Counted from the stretch's first letter, positions 1 to 10,296 are shown. The stretch: 64,000 bases of DNA from Liquidambar formosana (GCA_039720395.1 CM077828.1:16156264-16220263); one strand, 5' to 3'. A program made the numbers and translations. Notes: generated by a model from the letters alone, not told the origin.

Positions 1-1637
1 GAATATCAATCGCCTTGGTTTTTGATGTTACAACAATTCACTCACACACTTGAAATCATTTTATAGTTCACATACTTGTATTCTAAATTGTACACATTGT
101 TGTACATCTTATAGTGAATTATTTTTCAGTTAATGTAGTTGAAGGTGCTTCATGCACTTACCTTGGTGTTTGTGCAAGACAAGGCATTATAATGCCTCGC
201 TTCATCCAAGACAATGCTTCCTTAGTCAGGCATGCATCTTTGGTGCCGAAAGGAGCACCTTGGTCAAGTTGAGAGGAATATTTAGGGAAATATATAATGT
301 GCTCTCTCTCTCTCTCTCATTTGCAGAGATGTAGACATGGCAATTTTGGCATGGAATGCTTTGGGTTTTTTCCCCTCTATCAAGCCCTTTTCCCATCAAA
401 CTAGATGGGTTTTTGTGGTTCATTGCCATCAGACATCATTCTAAAACCTTCTTCTCATTGGGAGTTGTGGTCTTCTCCTGGAAAGCAGTTTTGTGTAACT
501 ATTGACGCTTTATCTCTTGTTATGCATCATTTGGGAGAAGTATAGCGAGATTGTGGATCATATCCTTCTATATTATGAATTTGCAGTTTGTTTTTGCCAC
601 AAGAATTTTTACCAAAAGTTCGATGAAAGTTATAAGCTGTTGTAGGGGAAAGTTATTCTCAGTTGTCCTCTATGGTAGAATCAGTCGGGGGCCTGAGCAG
701 TGATTTACCCTGTGGCGGATATCGGCAATTCGAGATGATGACAGCGTAGACATGGGATCAATAGTACAAAGAATAAATTAACAATTCATACAAAAAGAAA
801 TAGAGGAATAAATAAGTGGACAACTTTAAGAAGAAAATGAAATTAATGTCTTGATGATGATGATTTAGATAGAAGTGTAGATATTTGATTTCTGGTTATA
901 AGGTTTAAATTTCAAGATACACAAAGTGTAATGAATTCATAACGGATTAAAGGAGAGTTGAGAGAAAGATATAATTGTAAAGCCATCTATTTCTATTTCT
1001 CCAAAGAATGAACATATTAAAAGATCTCTAAAGTCTAAACTTCAACAAACTTAAATAGGATATATTTTTAAAATAAAATGTTTATGTTGAAATAATTTAA
1101 TCCTGTCCTGATAAAAACTGAAATATACTAACATGCATTGTACAGTATTTGACTATTTGTAGATTATTGAACAAGAATTTCCAGGAAAAAAGAAAAAAAA
1201 AAAGACAAATCAGAATTTATAAAACATTAATGCAAGGCTTGTCGGGGATAATTAGAACCCTAAACCTACAAAACTGGAAGAACTTGAAAAAATGTCCATG
1301 CTTTTGTAGGAAAAAGAAGATATGGAGTTCTGTGGAAGGGGGCAAAATGATTATTACGTAGACCTTATTGTAAGGCTGTTTGGTTGGGATGATCAGAATT
1401 AGAATTTTGATTTGAGTTCTGTAAGGTGGGGTTCATCTGAAACACATGATTCCATCATGTAATTCTTGTATGGGATTAATGGCTCTTTTGTGGATCAAAA
1501 GATCTTTATTAATATGTATATTGGAACAATTCCATATTTGTCTCAGGTAATCTTCATAAAAAATATATGTCTCAGGGGTAATCATTGTTGACCCATGTTA
1601 AAATTATTAGTCTCAATAAACGTTAAATTTTTTGTAG
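1..1637. other. No gene recognised; upstream of SPF27 exons
   Basis: I found no reading frame, splice-bounded exon or element here that I can defend. There is a short CT repeat near 301-320 and AT-rich sequence elsewhere. If the SPF27 gene at 2607-3045 is intact, this stretch would be part of a long intron or lie between it and upstream exons outside the window. I looked for the preceding SPF27 exon and did not find it. Confidence 0.4.
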
Positions 1638-1862
1638 CCTCAGATGCTGGTGCTATTGAAGCGCCAAAAAAATTTGGCTCAACTTGTTCTTGCCATCTCC
1701 TTTTGCATGCTTCATGCCCCAGGCAACTCCACAAATGATATGAAAGGTTTTACAGCGTCTGATGCTGGTGCTAGTGAGTTGCATTCATCTTATTGTGAAG
1801 CACCAAAGTGCATTTGGCTGACCTTGTTCCTGCCATCTTTTGCATGCTTCATGTCCCAAGCG
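1638..1862. repeat. Diverged two-copy tandem duplication
   Basis: Two related segments lie side by side. Both hold GATGCTGGTGCT (about 1643 and 1761), then GAAGCRCCAAA, a TTTGGCT-plus-CTTGTTC stretch and TTTTGCATGCTTCATG. The copies differ by many substitutions and small indels, with the second about 120-140 bp downstream. No coding frame spans both. It looks like an old local duplication. Confidence 0.5.
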
Positions 1863-2039
1863 AGTGAAGTGCTCAAGTACCTTGCCTTCCTTACCATTTC
1901 CAAACATTGATTTGATGTAATATGGTAATATTAGTTGGTATGCACTGCTGTGGCAGTGTGGCTTGTTTTCTTGCATGGAATATGCACTCCTTTTCTCTCT
2001 TTGAATAACATCCTAGTTCTAGAAATTTTTTATTTTTAT

Positions 2040-2225
2040 TTTTCATTTTGATAAAGTAAAGTTATGTATTGAAAAAAAATATAAAAAAAAGGAAGTAAAG
2101 GGCTTAAACCCTCGTACATGAGACATATACAAGAGACAAAAACCAAGGCTCCATGAACAAAAAGAGCCTACAAAAAATCATCCCCTAATCCCTATTATAT
2201 ACTTAGGGAGTCAACAAAAAGTAGT
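2040..2225 (-). mobile_element. Possible LINE 3' end (minus strand)
   Basis: Read on the minus strand, this ends in an A/T-rich tail (plus side near 2038-2090) after a stretch resembling the 3' end of the LINE at 10310-11110. Both carry a GGGC...TACATGAGACA core on the plus strand. No coding sequence is preserved and no target-site duplication was found, so the call rests on similarity to the other copy. Confidence 0.35.
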
Positions 2226-2606
2226 TGGTTACAAATTGCATCTACAGCTGTGGCTTATTTACATCAATGTGATGCTAGTGCCATAAAAAACTAAGAAAAA
2301 AGTTTACCTAATGTTTGTCAGCATTCTGAGGGGCAAAACACGTGCTAAAATTGACACTGTTGTAGAAGGTACAGTGTTGCGTTACATGCATTTTACATGT
2401 ATATATCCATTCTTCATAAACCCTGTAAATATGCTTTATGCTATTCCACCCTGCTGTCACTTGACAAATCATAATTTTGGATTTCATATGCAGAAGCTGT
2501 TTGAATCTATGTGAAATGAGTTAGGTTATACTTTTTACTTCACCATTCAGTCTATGCTTGCATGTTATTATTTATTAATACTTTCATTTCCTTTTTTTCC
2601 CCCCAG

Positions 2607-3045
2607 AATGCAAGCAATGGCTCTAGAACAAAATGAAAAAATTGAAATTGTGAACCGTGAAAGGAAATATCATCAGGTGATTTAAATTTCTAGAACCTTC
2701 TATTTTTGTGTTTCAATGATGTGCATGCATATATGACCAATTAAATGTACTTTCTTCTCTATGAATGATCAGCAAAATACAGCGTATGAGCTTAACGCTT
2801 TGTCTGCGCAATGGAAGGAGCTTTGTGAGAAAAATATAGAAATCCAAGCTGCATGTGCTAAAATCGAGAATCATATTGAAGAGCTGAGAGGAGAAGCAGC
2901 AGAGAGGTAATGTACCTTTTCTGTTTGTTTTTGTTCTTTCGCTTGCACTATACTTGTTTGTGAGCTAATTAGATAAGACCTATTCAGAGGCTGGAACTTG
3001 GAGACTAATATAGAGAATGGTTCCTTGAAGCATTTGGAAGAATAA
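2607..3045 (+). CDS. MOS4: Pre-mRNA-splicing factor SPF27/BCAS2-like (MOS4), last three exons
   Basis: Three consecutive exons (2607-2676, 2773-2906, 2988-3045) join in frame across two GT-AG introns to give the last 86 residues of an SPF27 (BCAS2 family) protein. SPF27 is a coiled-coil subunit of the Prp19/NineTeen complex that acts with the spliceosome in the nucleus; the Arabidopsis homologue MOS4 is known for its role in plant immunity. Visible family features are the NRERKYHQ segment, a charged helix with ELNALSAQWKELCEKN, and a terminal GWNLE block before the TAA at 3043-3045. The first exon begins mid-codon, so upstream exons must exist; the family is about 250 residues and roughly two thirds is missing. 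I could not find those exons in bases 1-2606, so they lie in sequence left of the window, or this is a 5'-truncated copy. No stop or frameshift interrupts what is present. Confidence 0.85.
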
Positions 3046-3381
3046 GGTATGCCTTTTTGGGTTGATGTGACATTCGTTCATGTTTTGATGCTGTTTCTGT
3101 CACTTCTGTGTACAATTTAGAGATCGTAATAATATTGTATCCCTTGATGTTTTGTTTATAAATGCAGTAAAAATTATATTTGATTAGGGTGGCTTAGGCG
3201 TCTCATGTATGTAAAGTTATCCATAGGAGTACACCCTTCATATTGGAGCCATTAGAAACAAAAAAGAAATAAATGAATCCATTGCAATAAATAAAAAAAT
3301 AAAGATCAAGATTAAAAGATGAAGTTAACAAAACAAGCTAATAATTTTTTTTACTGATTTCTTTTGTTTGTAATTCTAAAA
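3046..3381 (+). other. Probable 3' UTR and flank of the SPF27-like gene
   Basis: AT-rich non-coding sequence follows the stop codon and extends to the SINE insertion. No clear polyadenylation signal stands out among many A/T-rich hexamers. Confidence 0.4.
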
Positions 3382-3390
3382 GTGATTCTA

Positions 3391-3612
3391 CCATCCTTGG
3401 GTAGCCGAGTTGGTAAGGGCGAACTTGTGATTGTGTGGGTAGGCGCACAGTCTTAGGTTTGATTCCCCACTAGGACAACCTAAGATTTAAGTGGGGGGAC
3501 TGTGGTGGTGGGTTGCTGCGCTAGTCTCCCTGGGGGTTTAGGTTCCATGGGTGGGTCCAAAGGGCCCTGTTGGATGGTTACACCATTATCCAAAAAAAAA
3601 AAAAAAAAAAAA
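3391..3612 (+). mobile_element. tRNA-derived SINE with poly(A) tail and TSD
   Basis: A 5' tRNA-like head holds a pol III box A (TAGCCGAGTTGG, 3402-3413) and box B (GGTTTGATTCC, 3456-3466), 54 bases apart as in tRNA-derived SINEs. A GC-richer body of about 120 bp follows, then an A-run at about 3592-3612. The 9-bp direct repeat GTGATTCTA flanks it at 3382-3390 and 3614-3622, the mark of LINE-mediated insertion. It has no coding capacity; mobilisation would have used a LINE reverse transcriptase. The body-terminal TTATCC before the A-run may be family-specific. The intact tail and exact TSD suggest a fairly recent insertion. Confidence 0.9.
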
Positions 3613-3622
3613 GGTGATTCTA

Positions 3623-4599
3623 TGTGTTTTGAATTGATTTCAAATGCCATGAATAACAAAAGGGAGTCATTTTTAATTCCGTGTAAAGCATAATGGGAGA
3701 ATTTCATTGTCGTGTGTCCAAACCACGGTTTTAGATATCAGCCAATATGCACTCTATCATCTGAGCACAAATTTCATCTATGTCAGTTCTGTATTGATTG
3801 ATATAGACTCATGTACATTATGATGATTGCTAATGCTGACTGTAAGACCATTTAAACTTTTTCTATTTATTTATCAATTCTTCCTTTTTAAGGCTGGGAG
3901 TAATGTCTCTAATCTAGTTTACTAGTTTGTGAGATAGAATAAGATTTTGAGTGTAAACCTTGGATGAAATCAGTTGGGCTGACAAAGTTCTGAAATTTTC
4001 TGCGAGGAAATATAAGCTTTAAAATTTCTTCTTTGCTTTTTGAAGGGTTTGTCATTTGGAGTGATAAGAATCTTTAGATACTAAAAGGCCATTTTGCAGT
4101 GTTGGTCCTGCTAAGTGGGGTCCTGGAGTGAAAATCTTAATTTAGTGATATATAAATTTATTCATGTTTGATTAAGTTTTGAGGTCTTGGGTGAAAATTT
4201 TCTAATCTAAATTTACTAGTTTGTGAGAGAATTAGATTTTGAGTGTAAATCTTGGATGAAATCTGTTGGGCAGACAAAGTTCTGAATTCTCTTCAAGGAA
4301 ATATATGCTTTAAAAGTTCTTTACTTCATGAAGTGATTTGTTATTTGGAGGAATAAAATCTTAAAGATTTGGTTTTGAGGTTTTGGGTGAATATGGGCAG
4401 ATTTTATCCTTTTTTTTACTGTTGTATTTTTCAGATGATTTTTGTTGGTTTAGGGTGTTGTTGATGAAGTGTGTCAAGAAGCAGCTTGCAAAATGCTTAT
4501 GATGCATGAATCTTGTGAAATATTATTATGCTGCTTATTTTAGGGTTTTGATATGGCCCTATAGAAACAAAAGAAGAAGCTGGCATCCTGGTTTGCAGG
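3623..4599. other. No gene recognised
   Basis: AT-rich non-coding sequence with two related stretches at about 3900-4040 and 4195-4340 (shared CTAGTTTGTGAGA, TTGGATGAAATC and GACAAAGTTCTGAA), a diverged tandem duplication about 300 bp apart. I see no exon structure. Confidence 0.4.
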
Positions 4600-5720
4600 A
4601 TCAATTGACAAAAGGAAACTTTGACAAAGGAATTTGGATTTTGGAATTGCACCCATTCTGTCTAGTTTTTACAGATAGACGAACTGGTTCGATCAAGAAT
4701 GGATATTCTTTGAATTGAACGACGACCGTAATGGATTTTAAGGAAATTGGAGGATATGTAATTATTGATGAAGTAGATAAAGACCCATTCATGGTTTGTA
4801 ATGTTTCTTAGAGATATGGACATAGAGAGGTTTATTAATTCAATCTGAAACTGTATGAGATCTATATATAAGACCTGACTGGGAATAAACTCTTTGTCCT
4901 CAGATATTAGATTATGGCGGCTTCTCCATGTTGACCATAGAATTGCTATAATTGAAATAGTGATAGAACCATCATGCATGGTCCTCGAGAGATTAAACCA
5001 GTCACATAGCCAATTGAGTAGTAGATATACTCCCTGTAGGTTCATTCCTGGGCCTTTTCACTTCTGTTTAAGTATGCCTTGTCATATGTGATCAAATTCC
5101 TGATGGCCCTGGTATGCCAAGCAGCACTAAGGAACAACGCAAGCGAAAGAGGCAAGTTTGGTGGCATGGCGTATAGATACTGAAAAATCTCTCTTAGCAT
5201 AGCTCTCACAATATTGGTAGGCATCATTGCGGCTTCTCCATGTTGACCATAGAGTTGCTACAATCGAAATAGTGATAGAACGATCTTGCATAGTCCTGGA
5301 GAGATTAAACCAGTCACATAGCGAATTGATGAAGTTTTCATTGTAGGAAATTTGAGTTTTGATGGCTGGTTATGTCCCAAGCCAAATGAAAGCCACCCTG
5401 GGACAGATTTGAAAAATATGGCTAATTGTTTCTGGCTCTTTATGACAACTCAGGCAGATATCAGAATTTAAAATTCGTCTGACTTGTAATTTGTCTTTAG
5501 TAGCCATGGTTAAATTTAAGCATTCTATGTGAATATTTGAAATATAAAAGGACCTTTAGATGCTACAGATGCCTCATTTGACTTGAAGAACGGCATCTTT
5601 GCTCTATCCTTTAAGTGCTAAATCTCTGCATCTGCCAGACAATATAAAAGCTGATTTATTCATAAACTTGCCTGACTAAGAGAAGTGTCGTACCTGAGAA
5701 TATTTCATTCCGAATCTGGC
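4600..5720 (-). pseudogene. Non-LTR (L1-type) LINE pol fragment: zinc-binding RT domain and linker
   Basis: Minus-strand translation gives the plant LINE zf-RVT module: a CLSCHKEPETISHIF...CP block at about 5374-5500, followed by the typical WSTWRSR(H/N) segment. It is interrupted by stops and frameshifts. Part of the module occurs twice: 4917-5026 and 5229-5338 are about 110-bp direct repeats offset by 312 bp, with only scattered differences. This is degraded 3'-half pol, with no endonuclease or catalytic RT domain left. The duplication could be a local tandem duplication or two overlapping insertions. Confidence 0.75.
4917..5338. repeat. Direct repeat pair (about 110 bp, offset 312 bp) within LINE relic
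   Basis: Copies at 4917-5026 and 5229-5338 both begin GCGGCTTCTCCATG and share GAGATTAAACCAGTCACA near the other end. The sequence between them is not shared. Confidence 0.85.
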
Positions 5721-6422
5721 GATAGGGAATATTTTTTACTTAAAAAAATATGAATTTTTGTAACTTCTTCATGCACTTAGAGGCCTTGCTGGGTGATAGT
5801 CTATAGCTTAGGTTGCAAACAATTATCTATTGCACATTTCATGCACTAAAATGCTAAGAAGCACGGACACAGACACAGGACACAGGTACGATACGACACG
5901 GACACTTTGACATGGCAAATCTTAAAAAAACTAGGACACGACACGGTAGGGATACGGCAATAAATAAATAAATAAATATATATATATATAATTCCATTAT
6001 ACACATCAAAAAAGTATTCAAATGCATGGAACTAAAAAGACAATCATTAATCACAAAGACAACCAAGACATCAAAAAGCTTTTAACAATGGCATTTAACT
6101 TGAAGTATAGTAATTAGTTAGCACTTGGTAGGCCTCGCAATTGGGTGGGTTTGGGTGGATTTGGGTAGGTTTAGATGGGTTTAGTTAAAATGTCACCCAA
6201 ACCCAATCCAACCCATTTACATGAAAAACTCATTTAACCAAAACCCAAACTCACCGATTTATTCTAAGCAGAAACCCAACCCAACCCGCAAGAGGTGTTA
6301 ACTTCCAATTTGGGTTTTGCTAAAAATCCGTCAAATTCCAGCCTTCTTATTTCCCTTCAATTTGGGGTTGTGAGGGTTTCTACAAAGCAACTAATAAGTC
6401 TTCGATCTTGCTGACAACAAAA

Positions 6423-6596
6423 ATGGCTTCGTCTTCTTCATCCAACAGCAGCAACGGCTACGGCATACCATGGGTAGAGAAGTATGGACCAAACAAGGTC
6501 ATCGACAATGTTGGCAACGACAACGTTGTCTCTAGGCTTCAATTCATCGCTCGTGATGGCAACATACCCCACGTCATCTTAAATGGGTTACCCAAT
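6423..6596 (+). pseudogene. Captured N-terminus of replication factor C small subunit
   Basis: The 58 codons from the ATG at 6423 match the N-terminus of the plant RFC2/RFC4-type clamp-loader subunit: a Ser/Asn-rich start, then IPWVEKYGPNKV, VGND, VSRLQ and ARDGNIP. In the family the first block is WVEKYRP, so the conserved Arg is Gly here. Similarity stops at about residue 55, where the family continues into the Walker A loop (GPPGTGKT); here it becomes LPNKLQQ and unrelated sequence. RFC subunits are AAA+ ATPases that load the PCNA clamp at primer-template junctions; without the ATP-binding site this fragment cannot do that. The open frame continues to 6836 through the CT repeat, but that part is not RFC-like. 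About 120 bp upstream looks like a transcribed leader, suggesting 5' UTR was captured too. Confidence 0.8.
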
Positions 6597-6743
6597 AAAT
6601 TGCAGCAGCTAGGTGAAGTTGCAGGAGCTTTCAACTTTTCCGGTGAAGATGGAATAATTGTGGTTTGCCGAAAGGAAGGTCGTCATTGGAGGGAAGGCCA
6701 TCGGCTGTCGCTGTCAATCATGGATGAAGGGGTTCTGCCATTT

Positions 6744-6748
<5 letters not shown>

Positions 6749-6792
<44 letters not shown>
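6749..6792. repeat. (CT)n microsatellite inside the Pack-type element
   Basis: An uninterrupted CT dinucleotide tract follows the captured RFC fragment. Low-complexity Ser/Leu frames across it are artefacts of the repeat. Confidence 0.95.
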
Positions 6793-6794
<2 letters not shown>

Positions 6795-7133
6795 TTGGGA
6801 TTTGGAATCTGGAAGCTTCCATTCCAAGCCTTTTAAGTTTTTTTTACAAAAAGGACCCCTTCTTTTTTAAAATAACATTATGTATCCCTTTTTTTAAAAT
6901 AATATTTACAAAATGGCCCCGCCATGTCCTTGGAGTGTCCCGCGCGTGTTGTTGGAGTGTCCTGCGCGTGTCTTGACCATGTCGGACCAAAAAAGAACAG
7001 TAAAATTGATTGGACACCTCTTTGGAGTGTTAGACACGTGCCGTAGGCGTGTCAGGCAAGTGTCTGTGTCGGACACGTGTCCGACACTGCATTTCCCCCA
7101 AAATTGGCGTGTCCGTGCAACATAGCTAAAATG

Positions 7134-8054
7134 TATTGCATTATTATGGTATATTGTAGGCAATTTTTTCTATATAGTTGAAATATTTTTATTAGTAAAA
7201 AATAATTCTAATTTATTATCTAGCTGAAAATACCAAGTAAATGAGGGGGGATAATAAAAAAAGAGGCAAAACTTTTGAAATCAACATGAAGGGGTGATAA
7301 TGAGAGTATCAATATCTAAGTAAAGTTGACAGTGGGTTGGGTTTGGGAAGTTTGAGCTGGGTTAACTACATTCTGGTAAAGAGCTAGTCAGACCCAACTT
7401 GTCTGTGATTCTGAATGGGAAAGATACCCCCTGCATTTAATATCATATCAACCCAGTACCCATTTGTGTAAAATTCCTAAACTTATTGTTAACATATCAC
7501 ATAATAATATAAATAATATCTTTCTTATTCTAAGAAGTAATTAATGTTTAATTAGTAAATAATTTTTTTTTTTTTTTTTTTTTTTTGTTTTTTGTTTTTT
7601 ATGAAGAATTAGTGAATACTAATTGGGTTGAATATGGATCATGTTCTAGGAGCCCAACTTTAATTCAATCCGTTTATAACCAGAGTTTGGTTTCGTTGAA
7701 TCCAAATTGATTTGGGGTTAAAAAGGTCCAACTTGGAGAACCCATCTATATTTTACGGGTTGGCAGGGCCTGGATTGTCAACTCTTTCTCCAACCAATCT
7801 AAGTTAGCAATATCAATTATAATTAAAATAATCAACTCTTGGGATACTCTATAACCTAAAAATTATTTCAATTAATAATTTTCAAGTAATGTCAAGGCAA
7901 GGATAGTGACTGTAATGGTTATCATAAATGAAGTGAGATCAATTACTGAGAGTACTTTATCCTTGTGTATGGGATTGCTTGGAAGTTTTTTTTTTTTTTT
8001 TTTAAATTTTGTTTTTCTCAATTATTTTTACTCTCTCCTTTCTAGCAAATAAGT
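7134..8054. other. No gene; degraded repeat sequence
   Basis: This stretch holds GGGTTGGGTTTGGG-like pieces near 7325-7400 and 7620-7790 and T-runs at about 7562-7586 and 7987-8003. A GTTGACA...TGTCAAC pair (about 7326 and 7776) might mark an old TIR element, but I found no target duplication, so I do not call one. Confidence 0.35.
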
Positions 8055-8310
8055 AGTTAGTTTGAGATACATTGTTGATCTATTCCCTAACGACTTAAGC
8101 TTTTGAGGTTAGGTGTTGATCTAACATGGTATCAAAGCTCTGGTCAATGGGAGGTCCTACGTTCAAGTATTCTCACCTCCTCCCATTATTCATTTATCAT
8201 TTTACTGGCCTTGAGAGCAAGTTCACACATGAGGAGGAGTGTTAGTTTGATATGCATTGTTGACCATTCCCTAACGGCTTAAGCCTTTGGGGTTATGGGG
8301 TGATGTAACA
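8055..8310. mobile_element. TRIM/SMART-type mini LTR retrotransposon, copy 1
   Basis: Two short direct repeats of about 72 bp (8055-8126 and 8240-8310), each with a CTTAAGC(T/C)TTTG(A/G)GGTTA core and ending in TAACA, enclose only 113 bp. Immediately after the first LTR is TGGTATCAAAGC (8127-8138), one mismatch from the initiator-tRNA-Met primer-binding site. A purine-rich GAGGAGGAG precedes the second LTR. Flanks TAAGT/GAAGT match at 4 of 5 positions. It encodes no protein, so its proteins would have come from an autonomous LTR element. A second member is at 48120-48434. Confidence 0.82.
8127..8138 (+). promoter_or_regulatory. Primer-binding site (initiator tRNA-Met type)
   Basis: TGGTATCAAAGC directly abuts the end of the 5' mini-LTR. 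It differs from the canonical plant TGGTATCAGAGC at one position. Confidence 0.75.
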
Positions 8311-9009
8311 GAAGTTTTTGATAATATAAGTTATCGGATATATGTGTTTAATAAATGTATTAAAAAAACAAAGGTTTGGACTTTCCCTCCTAGGACCCTG
8401 CTTAGCTGGACTGATATTGGGTAATGGCCTTCTATGTTTCTAATAAATCTTACATAAATATAGCATATGTGTTAAGTTATGATCTAAAGAAATGCTAGGT
8501 GGAAGGTGGTATTTGGCTCAGCTAGTATCTTGTGTGCCTGGTGGTCTTGCCACAATATTGGATTCAAGCCTCCTTTGAGCTTGAACACTTACAACAATTA
8601 TGAGATCCGGTCTCTGCTATTGTGTTAACTTGGACAGTTTTTATCAATTCAGTTTCGTTGTGACCTTCTTGGACTCAAAATTGACTAGGTGATAATTTAG
8701 TGAGTAACTTTGGTAATCTCAATATTCTACAATTTAATGGAACTAATGCCTTGGGGGACTACAAACTTGTTAATTTTGGTTGTGAACTTGTTTTTAGGTG
8801 GTAATTACTTCTCTTTTGATAGGTTTCCCCATTGAATATTTAAAATATAGTACTATATGTCAATTATATATATATATTTGTGTGTGTGTGTGTGTGTGTT
8901 GGGGGGGGGGGGGGGGGGTATATAATTCATATTTTACATTATATATATATATATATATATATAGATATAGATATGTATATATTATATTTAATTAAAATCA
9001 AAATAATCT
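8311..9009. other. No gene; microsatellites and G-run
   Basis: Non-coding sequence. Between 8863 and 8975 lie TA, TG and TA repeats around an uninterrupted G-run (about 8901-8918), a strongly slippage-prone composite. Confidence 0.6.
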
Positions 9010-10296
9010 GGCAGTGTTTGGATGGGGGGAATCATTCCCGGGAAAGGGGTTTGATTATCCTTTCCAATGTTTGGCATGCTCACATTGCCGGGAAAGCCTC
9101 ATTCCCGCACCCCTCACATTCCCACTTAAACCCTCAAAATCATTCCCATCTCAAGTGTGGGTTTGCAGATGGATTCCTGGTAATGGCTTTTAGGATAAAT
9201 TATAATACCAAGCGTGCCCTTTGTTTTCAGTAACAAAATTTCATAATTCCAACTTATGTCCTCATCCTCTCCAAAGAACACGACCCAGCCAAAACCCACT
9301 ACCCCCACCTCCATGGCACACCACCTCATGGCAGAACACCTCCATCCTATCTCTTTCCTCGCCGGTGGCAGCGCTCTCCTCTCCCTCCACTGAACCTATG
9401 TCTTTGCAAGAAGAAGGAGAAGAGGCAGCAATATGGAGGAATCCCTTTGGGCATAGCGGTGGCGCTAATCCCATCCCTTTGCTCGCTTGTCAGATCTAAT
9501 CCGTGGCACGAACCCACTTCCTACTCATGTAGACGACAAGCCCCTTCATCCATGACACACTTATTTTCTCTCTATTTTCCCACACTTTCTTGGCTCCCAA
9601 ACACCTTCAACTCAAACCCTTGTTTCCCTATAAAACCTTTTCCCCATCCTCACCTTCAAAATTCTCAAGCAGGGATGAGATCATGAAGGATAGGTTCCTG
9701 AGTACTATTGGTTCGGTGCTTTCAATGAGGAATTGAAGGTCAATAGCTGGCAGATTGTGAAGGATTGATGGTTCCTTTTGTTAAGTCATTTTTGTTTTGC
9801 AAATTGGTTGTTTACTTTCGAAGGATTAATGGTTCCTGAGTATTATTGGGTCGGTGCTTTCAATGAGTGATAAAACCTTTTGCTTATTAAAAAAAAAAAA
9901 AAAATTGCAGCCAAGGTGATGAGAGAGGACGTGATGAGGCATATATAGCTTGTGAACATTCATCATAGTTTTGGTATTGTGGATGTGCTTTGTTTCACCA
10001 AAGGGTGGATGAGAACGACAGTCATTTGGTTCTTGTAGATCGAGGATTTCATGAAATGGTATTCGTGGATCTGATATATGATTTTGGTAAAGTAAGGGGT
10101 AGTGTGGGAATTTACTCCATTTGGGAATCAGTTTCCTAACCCAACCAAACGTGGGAATGGGTATGTTAAGAAGAAATCCTACTTTCCATTACTGCGAACC
10201 AAACGTGGGAATGAGTATCAATAGTAAGCATTCCCATTCCCAAGGAATGCCCCATTCCCGGGATTCACATTCCCATTCTACGAACCAAACACACCC
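9010..10296. mobile_element. Non-autonomous PIF/Harbinger-like element (1.29 kb)
   Basis: The left end GGCAGTGTTTGG and the right end (inward GGGTGTGTTTGG) are inverted relative to each other and match the ends of the transposase-bearing element at 19619-25793 (GGGTGTGTTTGG). Both elements share subterminal repeats of CATTCCC/GGGAATG and ACCAAAC. The flanking trinucleotides TCT and TAT are not identical, so the TSD is decayed or the ends are a base or two off. The interior has no transposase. It carries a leader-like region with a TATAAAA (about 9632) and an internal 45-bp duplication. It was probably mobilised by a relative of the 19.6-25.8-kb element. Confidence 0.72.
9685..9867. repeat. 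45-bp direct repeat inside the PIF-like element
   Basis: Copies at 9685-9729 and 9820-9867 share GTTCCTGAGTA(C/T)TATTGG and TCGGTGCTTTCAATGAG, offset by 135 bp. Origin unknown. Confidence 0.8.

Larger units (their letters stand above)
5854..7125. mobile_element. 1.27-kb TIR element carrying a captured RFC gene fragment (Pack-type)
   Basis: Ends are inverted: CTAAGAAGCACGGACAC at the left (5854) and, read inward from the right end (7125), CTATGTTGCACGGACAC. The 8-bp repeat CTAAAATG flanks it exactly (5846-5853 and 7126-7133). Beside both ends are clusters of ACACGG/GTGTC motifs, including a CGGACACGTGTCCG palindrome near 7070. The interior has no transposase. Instead it holds a foldback of GGGTTTGGGT-like sequence (about 6133-6297), then a gene 5' leader and the start codon region of a replication factor C subunit, then a long CT microsatellite (6749-6792). 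A 367-bp relative with the same termini lies at 51448-51814. Superfamily is uncertain: an 8-bp TSD fits hAT, while the long GC-rich subterminal region is more like Mutator. Confidence 0.8.

Noticed and set aside
3402..3466. Box A/box B pair as a tRNA gene
   Set aside because: No cloverleaf, anticodon stem or 3' end can be formed; the poly(A) tail and target duplication show a SINE.
6133..6297. Telomere-like repeat (GGGTTTGGGT)
   Set aside because: The unit is not the plant TTTAGGG repeat and is arranged as an inverted pair, so it is a foldback relic.
6423..6836. 142-codon open frame as an intact RFC protein
   Set aside because: Only the first 55 or so codons are RFC-like; Walker A and everything after is missing and the rest is microsatellite.
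7324..7786. TIR element with GTTGACA ends
   Set aside because: Only 7 bp of inverted similarity and no target duplication.
8863..8995. Open frames rich in Val/Cys/Gly/Tyr/Ile
   Set aside because: They are translations of TG, G and TA repeats.
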